From: Balaenoptera acutorostrata
Lineage: Eukaryota > Chordata > Mammalia > Artiodactyla > Balaenopteridae
NCBI RefSeq assembly: GCF_949987535.1
Contig: NC_080077.1
Span: forward strand, 39,574,561 to 39,638,560
DNA length: 64,000 bases
Direction: 5' to 3'
In this document: piece after piece, positions 1-10,090 of the stretch
Position numbering within the stretch: position 1 is the stretch's first letter
How the letters are laid out: each line of letters begins with the position of its first letter
Program-made: the position numbers and the translations under genes
The notes under the pieces: model-generated
Told to the model about the DNA's origin: nothing
Databases searched by the model: none
What the model saw: the letters and a program-made list of their open reading frames with translations, nothing else

Positions 1-145
1 ACTATTTACAATGGCCAAGACATGGAAGTAACCTAAGTGTTCATTCATAGATGGATAAGTAAGGTATATATAGATATATGTATATCTATCTATCTATCTA
101 TATAAATATTATAAGTCAAATTTATCCAATAAAAAAAGAAAAAAA
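1..145 (+). mobile_element. L1 3' fragment, cut by window start
   Basis: The opening bases match the conserved C-terminal ORF2 region of mammalian L1, where the text encodes a 'nucleus-copy-of-plasmid'-like stretch read as T-I-x-N-x-Q-D-M-E-V-T: 'caatggccaagacatggaag' followed by the 'ctaagtgttcattcatagatg' block. It ends in an A-rich tail near 128-145 that contains a short TATC microsatellite (81-104). The 5' part lies outside the window. Orientation is plus. It is degenerate and has no coding potential. Confidence 0.7.
81..104. repeat. (TATC)n microsatellite
   Basis: About four to five perfect TATC units flanked by TATA steps, inside the L1 3' fragment. Confidence 0.85.
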
Positions 146-2264
146 AGAGAGGCTCCCAAATTATAAAAACTTCAAGACATGCAAAACCTGAAAAAAAAAT
201 CTGTCATTGGAAGACAAGTTTTAGTTATAAAATATGTACCTATAGATGAATCCCTTAGCTGGAAGAAGAGGGAGTGCCTCCTTTTTTAATAGCTATTCAG
301 CAGAATCTAATGCTCTTCTCTCTTTTTCTACTCAGTATATCCTAAGATCCTTAACAGTATCACTCCCTTGTGTGGCTGAATAAAAAATGATGGTAACTTG
401 GTTGCTCTGACTTCATGCTTTCCCATTTCTGCGTAATCTTTTAAAAACTGACTTCTTCTGACAGCTCTGCTGGGAGGCATAGAAACCTAAATAAACAAAG
501 GGGACTAGGAAGCATACAGACATAGAAAGATTTGACATTTTGCGAAGAGGTTGAAAATTTAGCTGCACAGTTCTTGTGTGTGACAAAGTAGGCTTACTCT
601 AGTTGGTGATGGAGAGAGAATGAGGAAGGACCTTCCCCGGAAATCCAGTGGGCCCAGTGTAAGACTAAGTCATGATGTTATTCTGATCCTTTATTTCTCT
701 GTGTCTGTGAGTTTCAGATTCTGCTAGAAAATTAAATTGTGAGTGCTGACCTACTGCTTAAGATTTTGTAAGAAATGACTATTGACTGTGATGACCTCTG
801 CAATAAGGCAATGTTGTTTCACTATCTAGTCTGTGATATCACTATTATTATAATTGTTATTATTAACAATTATTAACTGTTTATTCTATTAATACCAATT
901 TCAAAGGGATCTAATTAGTGGAAAATTTAAAACTTCTGCTTGTCTTCATTTTTCTTTTGACTTTTGTGCATATCATTATTTATTACTCCATATATCAGAG
1001 TGTGAATTGATAAGAAAAAAGAAAAAAGCTAACAGGACTGGTTTTCTTTTTGCTGTTGAAAAGGGGCTTTTTGAAGGACAATGGTGAAAGTTTTCCTTAA
1101 AATAATTTAAGAAATATAAACATCTAGCAGGACAGTGATTAGCACAAAAGCCTTCCAAAGCACTTCCACAAATATGTCTTCACTTTGCCACATACAAAAG
1201 AAAACGGGAATTTGTTCACAATTATGAATAATTCCTTAGCAGATAATACATTTGGTACTAGGACACAGCACTCCAACCTCTCTGAAAAATGGCTTTATCT
1301 ACCTGACCACTGACTTATTAGAAGCAGCAAAGTATTCCAGGAAGCCAGCTTGATAATGACAGGCGGGCTGTCTTGGTTTGGCAGCACCTCATTTAACAGC
1401 TTATATTCCTAAGGTATGGCTAGGCAAATTCTGTAGCTCTCAGTTGACACTAATATATAACTGGTAAACTCTCATTTTAGGAGAAAAAAATACCCTTGTT
1501 CAATTGACTTCGGGGGGGTGGGGGCTTATTATGGCTACATACCAATGAACCATCTGTTTTGAAGGTTTCTTTTTCAGCAAGAATGCTAGCACTGATGGTT
1601 CAGGGCGTTCTGTCATCATTAATCTCCCATCGCTTGTTGTAGATGACTTGTCACTTTTTTTTTCTTGAACTTTTTCCATTCAATGGATATTTGGCCTCTA
1701 AAGTGAGTGAACATAATATATCAAATTTGATATCTCATCATAAAGCCATATTAATGCTCCTTCTTCCTTGTGACATGTCTCTAATTAGAAATTGTTTTAA
1801 AAAGCTTTTATGTCAGTTAGAGAGCATATATTTGTTTTAAATCAAGGATGACTTTATAATTTATTATTTAATTGGAATCTTTTGAAAGTAATGAGTCATT
1901 ATTAATAATTATGCTAGGAAAACAAGCACAAGCCAGGACTTTTTATACTGAAAACAAAAGAAGAAAGTAGAAAGCTTTGTCCAATATTGAAACTTACATG
2001 TTATGGCTTACAATCAAATTTAGAGAAAGTACCCAATACTAAAATTTTGTAATTTTTCCCTACAAATATGTGCTATATACTAATGTAGATGTTTGTTTTT
2101 GCTTAATATGTGCTATCATTTATTCCACTTGTAAATAATTTTTTGTGGCCATTAATCAATGAATAAATGAACAGACTGAGAATTGCTGAGTTGTTAACTC
2201 AGGGTCAACCTCCAACTGTACCAGTCACTCAATGAGAGGTGTGTCACTTTGAGCATTTCTGCTA
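146..2264. other. Unique AT-rich DNA, no gene seen
   Basis: No recognisable coding exon, RNA gene or well-preserved repeat. It holds a short TTA/ATT-rich patch (838-895) and a G-run of 7+4+3 near 1512-1525. The short ORFs on both strands have no family resemblance and biased low-complexity composition, so I do not call genes. Confidence 0.6.
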
Positions 2265-2515
2265 CTAACAATAGTAATTAACATTACCACTGTGTAGAAC
2301 TGAGTTATCATTTATTGAGGGATTAAATGTCTAAAGCACAGTGCTAAGAATGCTACATATATTACTTTATCCCAAAACTCTGACAAGAAGATATTATTAT
2401 TCCCATTTTATAGAGCGGAAAACTGAAACCAAGAGAGATTATAAACTTCCTCAGGGTTTCACAGTTAATATTCAGAACTGATTCCTATACAAGTCTTTCT
2501 GATTTTAAAGTCTCT
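2265..2515 (-). repeat. MIR SINE, antisense
   Basis: Read on the minus strand this shows the MIR order: a tRNA-related part, then the core, then the 'gtgcttagacatt' type tail. The plus-strand signature is 'cccattttatagagcggaaa' followed by 'ctcagggtttcacagttaat'. It is diverged, as expected for a repeat older than the placental radiation. Confidence 0.75.
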
Positions 2516-3149
2516 GTGAGTCATCTAAGCTTTTATTTATAAGATAAATAAAATTGTATAGGAGTAGACCATCTCTAAGGATTTCAATATTAGAATTCGA
2601 TAATTCCCTTTCTATTTAGCACATGCTAACACATCTTTGATCTATACTTTTAGAAATACAGAAATCTCAAGCACTTCTTTTATTTAATAGAGCAAAGTGG
2701 ACTTAAATTTTCCAGCAAAGTTTGATTTTGGATATAGTCAGAATGATGAAGTGTTTCATTCAGTTAAACTGACAGCTTAGACCAATGCTACTTATGAAAA
2801 GATCAAACAATTAATTTAATTTAGAATGTGGAGGGATAAATATTATTTTAAAGCTTAGACATAGTGCCTTTAGGATTCCGTTGAGAGTTACTTTGAGTTT
2901 ACTTTGTTTTTAAAATGATAAAAATTCTCTGTCATTTTAAAGTCTTTTAGAGGCATATTTCACAGAGAATTAAACACAATACTGTACTGTATTCAGCTGG
3001 TAGTGTTATTCCTTGACTGCCTATAATATAATGGGGTTAATGAGGCAATTTTTTTCTACTGTTTATTACTATTTTATAGTATTTAGTTTTACATCTGGAA
3101 ACTTCTTTATTTGAGAATTTTCATTATTTTACATGTTTTATGTAATTTA

Positions 3150-3280
3150 ATTTCTTTAACAAACATGTACTCATTGACCAATTTATGCTAGGCACTGTTC
3201 TAAATGTTGGGAAACAGCAATAAATAAAACAAAGCAAAAAAACCTGCCTTAATAGAACATATATTCTAATTAATAAAGAC
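3150..3280 (-). repeat. L2 3' end, antisense
   Basis: The plus-strand text 'gctaggcactgttctaaatg' followed by 'acagcaataaataaaacaaa' and 'catatattctaat' is the reverse complement of the L2 3' UTR. Heavily diverged. Confidence 0.65.
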
Positions 3281-3324
3281 TCACCTTTTAATAATAATTA
3301 CACATATAGCTTTATAAACCAGAG

Positions 3325-3580
3325 TTTCACCTTCTTCATAAAATCTTTTCTGAGAAACCCAGATCATATTATATTTTTCTTTCTAATCATTTACACATTG
3401 TTTGAATTAGAACACTTAGATATGCTGGTTTAACATTTTTCTTATATATGTCTTAACTTTCCAGCCAAATAAACTCCATGAAGATGAGACTATGTATTAA
3501 AACTTTATACCCTCTCTAGCAGTGAACACCTTTGTATGTGTTTCTCTATGTTCATGTATTTCTTTGACATCAGTATCCTA
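3325..3580 (+). repeat. L2 3' end, sense
   Basis: Recognised from 'cttttctgagaaacccagat', then 'ataaactccatgaagatgag', then 'agcagtgaacacc', in the order of the L2 3' region. It lies tail-to-tail with the antisense L2 end just upstream. Confidence 0.55.
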
Positions 3581-3604
3581 AATGTTGAGTTGAAAGATAG
3601 GTGC

Positions 3605-4010
3605 ATTTCAATTGTATAATAATACTACCAGTTGACTTCAAATAAAGCCACACAAATTTCTACCAGTCATTCATGTGAGTACCCATTTTCTCTCACTATG
3701 ACCATCAGGAGATATTAACAAGCTCTTATTTTTCCTAATATTATGAGAAAAAAAAAACATTTTAATTTCCACTTCCCTGATAACTTTTTCGTGTTTTATT
3801 AGGAATGTTTACTTCTTTTCACAAATTTCTGTTTTTATCCTCCCTCTTTTTCTATTGGGGTGTCTTATGTTTTACTTGTTGATTTAAAGAGGTCTTTATT
3901 CATTTTGGACATTGACTCTTTGAAATGTATGTTGTAAATATTACTCATATTTTGTGACTTGTATGTACATATTTAGTGTATGGTATCAGTGCAATGATGT
4001 TTTCAAAAGA
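3605..4010 (-). repeat. Old L1 fragment, antisense
   Basis: Contains the antisense C-terminal L1 ORF2 / 3' region pattern: 'ttccctgataactttttcgt', then 'cttatgttttacttgttgat', then 'ggacattgactctttgaaat' and a 'gtaaatattactcatatttt' block. Strong decay with many indels. No usable reading frame remains. Confidence 0.55.
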
Positions 4011-4725
4011 TCCGTTACCCATCCCTCCCCTAAAAACACAGTTCATATTCAAAGCATTATAAGACAAAGCAGTTTATTTTATACATATGTTCAGCTCAAG
4101 GGGTTTTCATGACATATTTTTCAGGAGTGTTGATCCCTTTTGGGAACACCTGAAATCTATTCTTTAGGGTCAGCATCCCACTTCACAGATGAGATAAAGG
4201 AAGAATTTCTTTCTAGCCTAAAACAAATTTAATTACAGATACATATCCTTAATAATTGCTCTTCAAACTGAGTAGCACCTTGCCCCATCTCTACTTAGAC
4301 CCAGTTGTCAAAATAGCATTTTAGGAATTCTATTATGTAATATAATATCAAGGAATTATTATATTTTAGGAAAACCCCAAACTACTGGGTTCTTTGACAA
4401 TGCATTTTTCAAATCAAACTGCTATCCGCTCCTACTCTTGCAAAGTTGTCCTGCCCAAGTGATCACGAGAGTATTTATTTCATGGATAATTCTCTGTCCT
4501 TCTGAGTTAACTTTCTATTAATTTAATTCTATGCTCCATTGAAACTAAAATACACTTGAGTTTGTGTCCACACAGTCTGGGATAGTACTTCCACACCAAA
4601 ACCTACCCTGCCTCAGATTCCACCTAGGAAATGACAGGAGGGGGCCAAGTTAGGCTCTGCATGTATTACCCTATTGTTAAACACATGGCTTGTGTTCAGT
4701 TTCCCAAAATTGATCCCAGCTCAGG
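4011..4725. other. Unique DNA, no feature seen
   Basis: AT-rich sequence without a recognised repeat, exon or RNA. The 98-residue ORF beginning at 4631 runs straight into the pyrimidine tract and is compositional. Confidence 0.55.
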
Positions 4726-4818
4726 TTTTCTCTTTCCTTTCCTTTCCTTTCCCTTCCCTCCCTTCCCTTTCCTTTCTCTTCTCTTCTTCTCTCTTCTCCT
4801 TTTTCTTTCTTTTTTCAT
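4726..4818. repeat. Polypyrimidine (CCTTT)n-like tract
   Basis: About 90 bases with almost no purines, built from interrupted TTTCC, TCTTC and CCCTT units. The opposite strand is polypurine. Such tracts can form H-DNA and are often polymorphic in length. Confidence 0.9.
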
Positions 4819-4925
4819 TTTATCACTGACAACCCAGTCTTTAACTCATGACTTCCCACATAGCACTAACCAAGCAATCAAAATACAAGTTCTACAGCAG
4901 TTTACAAATAAGAGCCAAGCTGTGT

Positions 4926-5294
4926 GACTTCCCTGGTGGTGCAGTGGTTAAGAATCCACCTACCAGTGCAGCGGACATGGGTTCGAGCCCTGGTCTGGGA
5001 AGATCCCACATGCCGCGGAGCAACTGGGCCCGTGCACCACAACTACGGAGCCTGCGCTCTAGAGCCCATGAGCCACAACTACTGAGCCCATGTGCCACAA
5101 CAACTGAAGCCCATGTGCCTAGAGCCCGTGCTCCACAACAAGAGAAGCCACCGTAATGAGAAGACCGCTCACCACAACGAAGAGTAGCCCCCCGCTCGCC
5201 GCAACTAAAGAAAGCCTGCGCACAGCAACAAAGACCCAACGTGGCCATAAATAAATAAATAAATTTAAAATTAAATAAATAAATAAGAAAAAAA
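4926..5294 (+). mobile_element. CHR-2-type cetacean SINE, full length with TSDs
   Basis: tRNA-derived SINE with an intact head 'cttccctggtggtgcagtgg', a B-box-like 'gggttcgagccc' motif (4979-4990), the 'cacatgccgcggagcaactg' block, and an A-rich (AAAT)n tail. It is flanked by imperfect direct repeats, aagagccaagctg (4910-4922) and aagagcaaagctg (5295-5307), which mark the insertion. This family is typical of cetaceans and their close relatives and is the best single clue to the organism. RNA polymerase III elements of this kind carry internal A and B boxes; I see no sign that this copy is expressed. The ORFs across it on both strands are translations of SINE sequence, not genes. Confidence 0.9.
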
Positions 5295-5307
5295 AAGAGC
5301 AAAGCTG

Positions 5308-6500
5308 GGCCACCAGAGCTCCAGTAGAGAAAACACAGCAAAGCCAGATACATGACACAACATCCCCCTTACATGTCTATCTAAATGTCTTCGTTTTTGC
5401 TGTATTAAAAAACCCAGTTCTTAATCTTATATATCTAGGAAGTTGTCCACAGCTTTATTTTGGACTCATAATTTGTGTTGGTCACTTTATATATAATACT
5501 TTCGGAGACAATATTGGAAACTCACGTGGGCAAAATAACAAACTTTTAACATATACTTAAATTTGCATTTTGTTTCAACATTGTAGCTTATCTTATCCTG
5601 GGAATGTTTCCATTGACATTAATCATTTTTTCCTCTTGATGCTCTGTCAAAATTTGTCCACTAAAAGCCCTCTTTCCAGAATGACCAAATTGTCCATTTT
5701 AACACTAACTCAGAAATTACTGAGTCTCCCTGCTTCTGAAAACAATACATTCCAGGATAATCTTTATTTTTTATGCGCCAAGACATGAGACCAATTATTC
5801 TCCAAGTGGCTGTCAAGAGAGTGTTAGAGATCCAAATCTAGGCACCAGTGAAGCATAAATCCCGATGTTAGGCAAGTGACCTTAGAAGAGGAAATCACTT
5901 TGTTAATAAGGTAAGAAATCCAAAGATCATGAGTTCACGGTGATGTTTCCATTTGACCTTTACTTTTAAAAATTCTTTTTACTTGATCTAGTGTGAATTT
6001 TTAGAAACAATCTTTTCTGTTTAGAACAAACATTTTATGATTTAACATGCTATATATTGTTATACTAAATCATGTTATTAAATTTCAATATTGAACCCTA
6101 ATTTTCACAGTGTAATCTCCATTTGTTTTTTGCTTCATTTTCCAAGATTTCTGGAATTCATTCAAAATTTTACAGGTCCTGATGATCTTTGTCATCTGTA
6201 TCATCTGAGGATATCATCAACTGCCTGAGGTAACACATACACACACACATAGCCTCCATGCCCATAGAGACAACTCTAAAAAATTATAAGGTATGGAATA
6301 TATAATGCTATTAAAAAAGATTCCCCCGACACTGAACATTAATAAAAATACTAATAAAAAGCAGAGAAATGTAGACCAGTATTGGCTCCTAAGGTTTTGT
6401 TTGAAATCCCAAGGTAGCTTGGTCTAATTTATTCCCACTATTTTAGTTCATTTTCCTCTGCAATTTTCCTTTGTTTATACCATTAGTTAGTAACATTGTG
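5308..6500. other. Unique DNA, no gene seen
   Basis: No repeat family or exon recognised apart from a short ACAC run near 6236-6250. AT-rich, with scattered short ORFs lacking family resemblance. Confidence 0.5.
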
Positions 6501-6988
6501 GGTTTTTTTTTTTTAATTTTAAGAGTTATGATTTATTCGGTGGACATACTGAGGACTTCAAGCCTGGGAGACAGCATCTCAAGTAGCCCTGAGATAACTG
6601 CTCCAAGGAGGCAAAGGAGGAGCTGGGATATATAGGAGTTTTGCAACAAAGGGCAGGTAGTAGGAACAAAAGATTACTGTTAATTAAAGAAAACTAGATA
6701 TCTCAAGTTAAGGACTTTAGAGCCTTCCTGTGTATGGGAAGATGCAAGAGTTTTGGCTCATTGAAATCACTCCCTTAATATGCACCTCAGCTATCTGGGG
6801 CCAGTATTCTTGTTTTCACATCCTGAGTTTCCTCAGGGCTCACCGTTGGGAGAGGCTGCAGTCTGATGGCTGCTAGATGGCAGGTATTCTTTGTTTCCTT
6901 TCTGAGTTCCCTCAGGGCTCACCAGCTCACCTTGGAGGGCTGCAATCGCTGATGACTGTGACATCATTTGCCTACTGATATGGCAAGC
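6501..6988 (-). mobile_element. LTR-like interspersed repeat with terminal T-run
   Basis: A T-run (6503-6514) is followed by 'gagttatgatttattcggtg', 'gagacagcatctcaagtagc', and 'ggatatataggagttttgca'. I recognise this text as a cetartiodactyl LTR-like dispersed repeat, in minus orientation with the polyadenylation end to the left. It includes two related copies of a 'ctgagtt(t/c)cctcagggctca' block (6822-6842 and 6902-6921). No viral coding sequence is attached. The family name is uncertain, and a non-LTR origin is possible because of the terminal T-run. Confidence 0.45.
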
Positions 6989-7000
6989 GATATTTTATTT

Positions 7001-7115
7001 ATTGTTTATATTTAATGGAGTTCAGAACCAAATTGTCTACGACAAAAAAATAAGTACCATTGTTTATTTTTTGTTGTAGACAATATGGTTCTGAACTCCA
7101 TTAAATATAAACAAT
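7001..7115. repeat. Near-perfect inverted repeat (foldback)
   Basis: Left arm 7001-7053 and right arm 7064-7115 are reverse complements over about 52 bp. The outer 30 positions are perfect; the rest has only two substitutions (7031 and 7041) and one A-length indel. The spacer is about 10 bases (7054-7063). A transcript of either strand would fold into one long hairpin. No repeat family is recognised, and the arms do not look like MADE1 or another mariner MITE. See the matching finding. Confidence 0.95.
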
Positions 7116-8219
7116 TGTTCCGTTCTTTGTCATTGCTTGAGAGGCTCTCAATATATTCAAGAGTATTATAAAATACACTTAAATTACTATCAAGAATGAT
7201 AAATATATGCATATATATGTACACTGCATAATATAATTTGAAACCCCCTACAAAGTAAGTTACACAGAATAAGTTCTGTAGGTCCATTTATTTCCACGTT
7301 ATTGACTGTACGTTAAAACCAACTCACATAAGACAAAAGAACAAACAGATTAAAGTACATTTTCACATGATTCTGTCAACTTTGCGGATACTCAGTACCA
7401 GTAATTCCCAGATAACTGTGTAGCACCTAAGAGGTTAAATAAAATGAAATATGGTTCAACATTTTGATGTAGCAGTCTGTCTCCACTCCTCTTTGTGGTT
7501 ATATCACAGACTTTGAGAGACAAAGAAAATTTAGAGATAGTCTTAGAGATGCTACCTTACTAGGGTCTCCTGGCTCCCAGCTCAGTGACATTTGACTATG
7601 TCAGATGGTGGAAATAATGAAAAAAAAAAAAAGAAGAGATGGCTTAAAGCATAATAATCAAAACTTTGAGTGGTGAAAAAGAAAATGCTTAAAATCAAGT
7701 GCACCTGGGTCTTCATCTGATTAGTTCCATTCTCAGGAGTTTTCAGTGCTGTTCTCATGACCTCAAATGCTGGACCATACTCACATCAGATTGGTTTCAC
7801 ACTGTTCTCTGAGCCTGAAAGTCTCTCTCTCTTTTCTTCTCCCAAATTAGTTGTAATAATAGTGGGATTTTAGGAATCCTCCAGATTCTTACTGAAGTGT
7901 AAGTAGATTTTTATATGTAGACTGATGGGTACTCAGTCAGATGCTTATAGTTTGACAAGTTCCTGTAAAAGAGGGATTTATTAATTTTTTAATTAATTTT
8001 TAAATTTATTTTTTATTAATTTTTTTAATTTAGGGGGGGAGTCTTGGCTCTTGTATTAGCTAATATTGTTGTTGAATTAGGATATGTGTGGACCTCAGGA
8101 TTTAGTTGTATGTGAAACTAAATTCTTTTCAAGGTAAAAATTATTTGATACCTGTTAATGTGCTGGATGAAGGGCAAGATTTTGAGCTACACTGAAGTAA
8201 TGGCATGAACCCTGCTTTC
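7116..8219. other. Unique DNA with AT-rich block
   Basis: No gene or repeat family recognised. It contains an A-run (7620-7632) and a strongly AT-rich block of T/A runs (7979-8031) ending in a run of seven G. Confidence 0.5.
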
Positions 8220-8234
8220 AAAAAGTTGTTGTAT

Positions 8235-8311
8235 AACTGATTCACTTTGTTATAAAGCAGAAACTAACACACCATTGTAAAGCAATTATACTCCAATAAA
8301 GATGTTTAACA
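8235..8311 (+). mobile_element. Ultra-short (≈80 bp) L1 3'-end insertion
   Basis: Only the last ~70 bases of the cetartiodactyl L1 3' UTR are present: 'cactttgttataaagcagaa', 'cacaccattgtaaagcaatt' and the 'ccaataaagatgtt' polyadenylation-signal end. It is flanked by a perfect 15-bp duplication, aaaaagttgttgtat (8220-8234 and 8312-8326). This is a severely 5'-truncated target-primed insertion. The same 3' end occurs at 18456-18530 and 59551-59630. Confidence 0.95.
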
Positions 8312-8326
8312 AAAAAGTTGTTGTAT

Positions 8327-9460
8327 TTTGTTTTACACAAACTTTGGAGGAAATAACTAAATTTACTTAACAAAGGAGTTTTATATTTCTCTAACTCTGA
8401 TTTGAGAGAAGCTTATATTCCATAGGATATTTGACTTTGCCATAGAGATAAGAAAAATGTTTTCCTTTGAAGAAAGAACTTTCTTTAACGATCTCCAAGA
8501 TCAGAGAAGACTGGTTCCTGATTCATCTTGATGTTCTCAGGCAGAATAGGCTGATTTCATGTTTGGTTCTTGATGTGCCTATTGGGGGATATATTAAAAT
8601 ATATACCATTTATTCTTTGAGCATACTATTAGCAAATTTATTTATGAGGCCCTGGGGTTTAACAAGACTTTCAGAATTTACTGTGACATGCCAGTGCCCT
8701 CTGAATTTCTGGAAGAATAAAGTCCAACTTAGGTGTATGATCAGAACAAACTTCCTCAATCAAATCTCCATTAGACATGGATGACAACCTTCTTATGGAA
8801 GATGATAAAGAACCACCCCTGGAGGTTTAATGGGTAACAGCAGATCAACTGCTATAAAGTATGAACAGCAATTTGTGGAAGAAAAAAAATACGCCAGTAA
8901 AATCAAAGAACTGCGTGAAAATAATTGTTAATATCACAAATATAGCTTAATAAAATTTTAGCATTCACATAAAAATGCAATGTGCTTTTCCATAGTAAAT
9001 TGAATTTTCACAAATCACATTTCCATGTACAATGAAGAGATCCAAAGTTGTTAAAGTTTTCTAAGACCTATGTGCCATAATTCTTCAACCAATAATACGT
9101 CACAGGCTTTGATAATGAGTTTACATCAAAAGAACATCTGTGTGGTCATAAAGAATTTTTTTCTGGAAATTAAAAAATTCAAAGCTCAAAAGTGGCTCTT
9201 TAAGGACAATTATGTGAATAATATTGCTTGGCTAGAGTGTGGCACTTTAAATAGATGATAATATCAAGATTAGAGTGTTTGGAGAGTGTTTCTTACATGG
9301 TTATCATTAAACAAATGCTAGTTGAACTGAACTAAAAATCCAGTTCACTACACTAATATCCAGTCTTGATGGTACAGTCTCCAAGCTACAAAACTTTTGA
9401 TAAGCACTGTATGAGATTTTTACTAAATCTCATCAAGATCATCACAAGAATACTAATGTA
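8327..9460. other. Unique DNA, no gene seen
   Basis: Several ORFs of 60-105 codons occur (for example 8467-8784 plus), but none shows a domain, splice context or known family. I leave them uncalled. Confidence 0.5.
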
Positions 9461-9469
9461 CAGCATTAC

Positions 9470-9790
9470 TGTTCCTGTTATCTATTGTTGCATAATAAAC
9501 CACCTGAAGATCAGTGGCATAAAAAGTAGTCATTTTATTATGCTTATAGATCTGTGGATCAAGAATTCAGATGGGGTGAAGTAAGGATGACTGTGTCTGC
9601 TCTGCAATGACTGGAACTTAGCTGGCTTTGGCTAGAAACTTCTCCATTCTCATTTCCAATATCTGGGCTAGAATGACTCAAAGTTTGAGCTGTTGACTGG
9701 CATCCCAAGTTGCTACCTCTCAGTGTACTTGGGTTTCTCATAACATGGCAGCAGTGTTCTGAGAGGGAGAAGTTGGGTTCTCAGCAAGTA
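9470..9790. mobile_element. Ancient LTR/dispersed repeat, family uncertain
   Basis: Starts with 'ttatctattgttgcataata' and 'aaaccacctgaagatcagtg', then 'cattttattatgcttataga', 'tctgtggatcaagaattcag', 'ctgggctagaatgactcaaa', and ends near 'acatggcagcagtgttctga'. This ordered text is a widespread mammalian dispersed repeat, probably an ERVL/MaLR-class LTR read in antisense. I cannot fix the subfamily by eye. Confidence 0.5.
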
Positions 9791-9799
9791 ACAGGTTAA

Positions 9800-10090
9800 T
9801 AAAGGAGATATTAATCTTTAAACAGTTAAAGTATGAAAAACCCAAATTATTTTAAATGCATAATATCGCAGTACAATATTTCCCAATGTGGTATGGTATG
9901 CATACTACAATTGACATGCCCAACTGTTTCAGATGAACATTTTTTATTTTATAATTTATTATGTATTTAAAATTATATATATAGTGATATTGATATCACA
10001 GTGTTAATTTTATAGAAATCACTTCACTTAGGCCTTAACTCTTAGGATGATTCTCTGTAAAAAAATTAAATTAATTTAAAATAAAATCAG
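9800..10090. repeat. Paralogous repeat copy A, left part
   Basis: Similar over about 290 bp to 18650-18930. Shared blocks include 'attttatagaaatcactt' (10005-10022 here, 18857-18874 there) and the surrounding 'ttaatttaaaataaaatcag' / 'tcaatttaagatcaaatcag' text. The copy is interrupted at about 10090 by a HAL1-like insertion and resumes at 12376. Confidence 0.75.

Noticed and set aside
1512..1525. G-run as a G-quadruplex
   Set aside because: Only about three short G-runs in a row; weaker than the L1 3' UTR sites.
4926..5000. Possible tRNA gene
   Set aside because: A/B-box-like text is present, but this is the tRNA-derived head of a SINE. No cloverleaf with an anticodon and mature ends is formed.
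4892..5353. 153-codon minus-strand ORF and overlapping frames
   Set aside because: Translation of a CHR-2 SINE and its A-rich tail. SINE frames often stay open for 100+ codons because of their CpG-rich body.
7001..7115. MADE1 or other mariner MITE as explanation of the foldback
   Set aside because: The arm sequence does not resemble the MADE1 terminal repeats I know, and no clear flanking TA duplication is visible.
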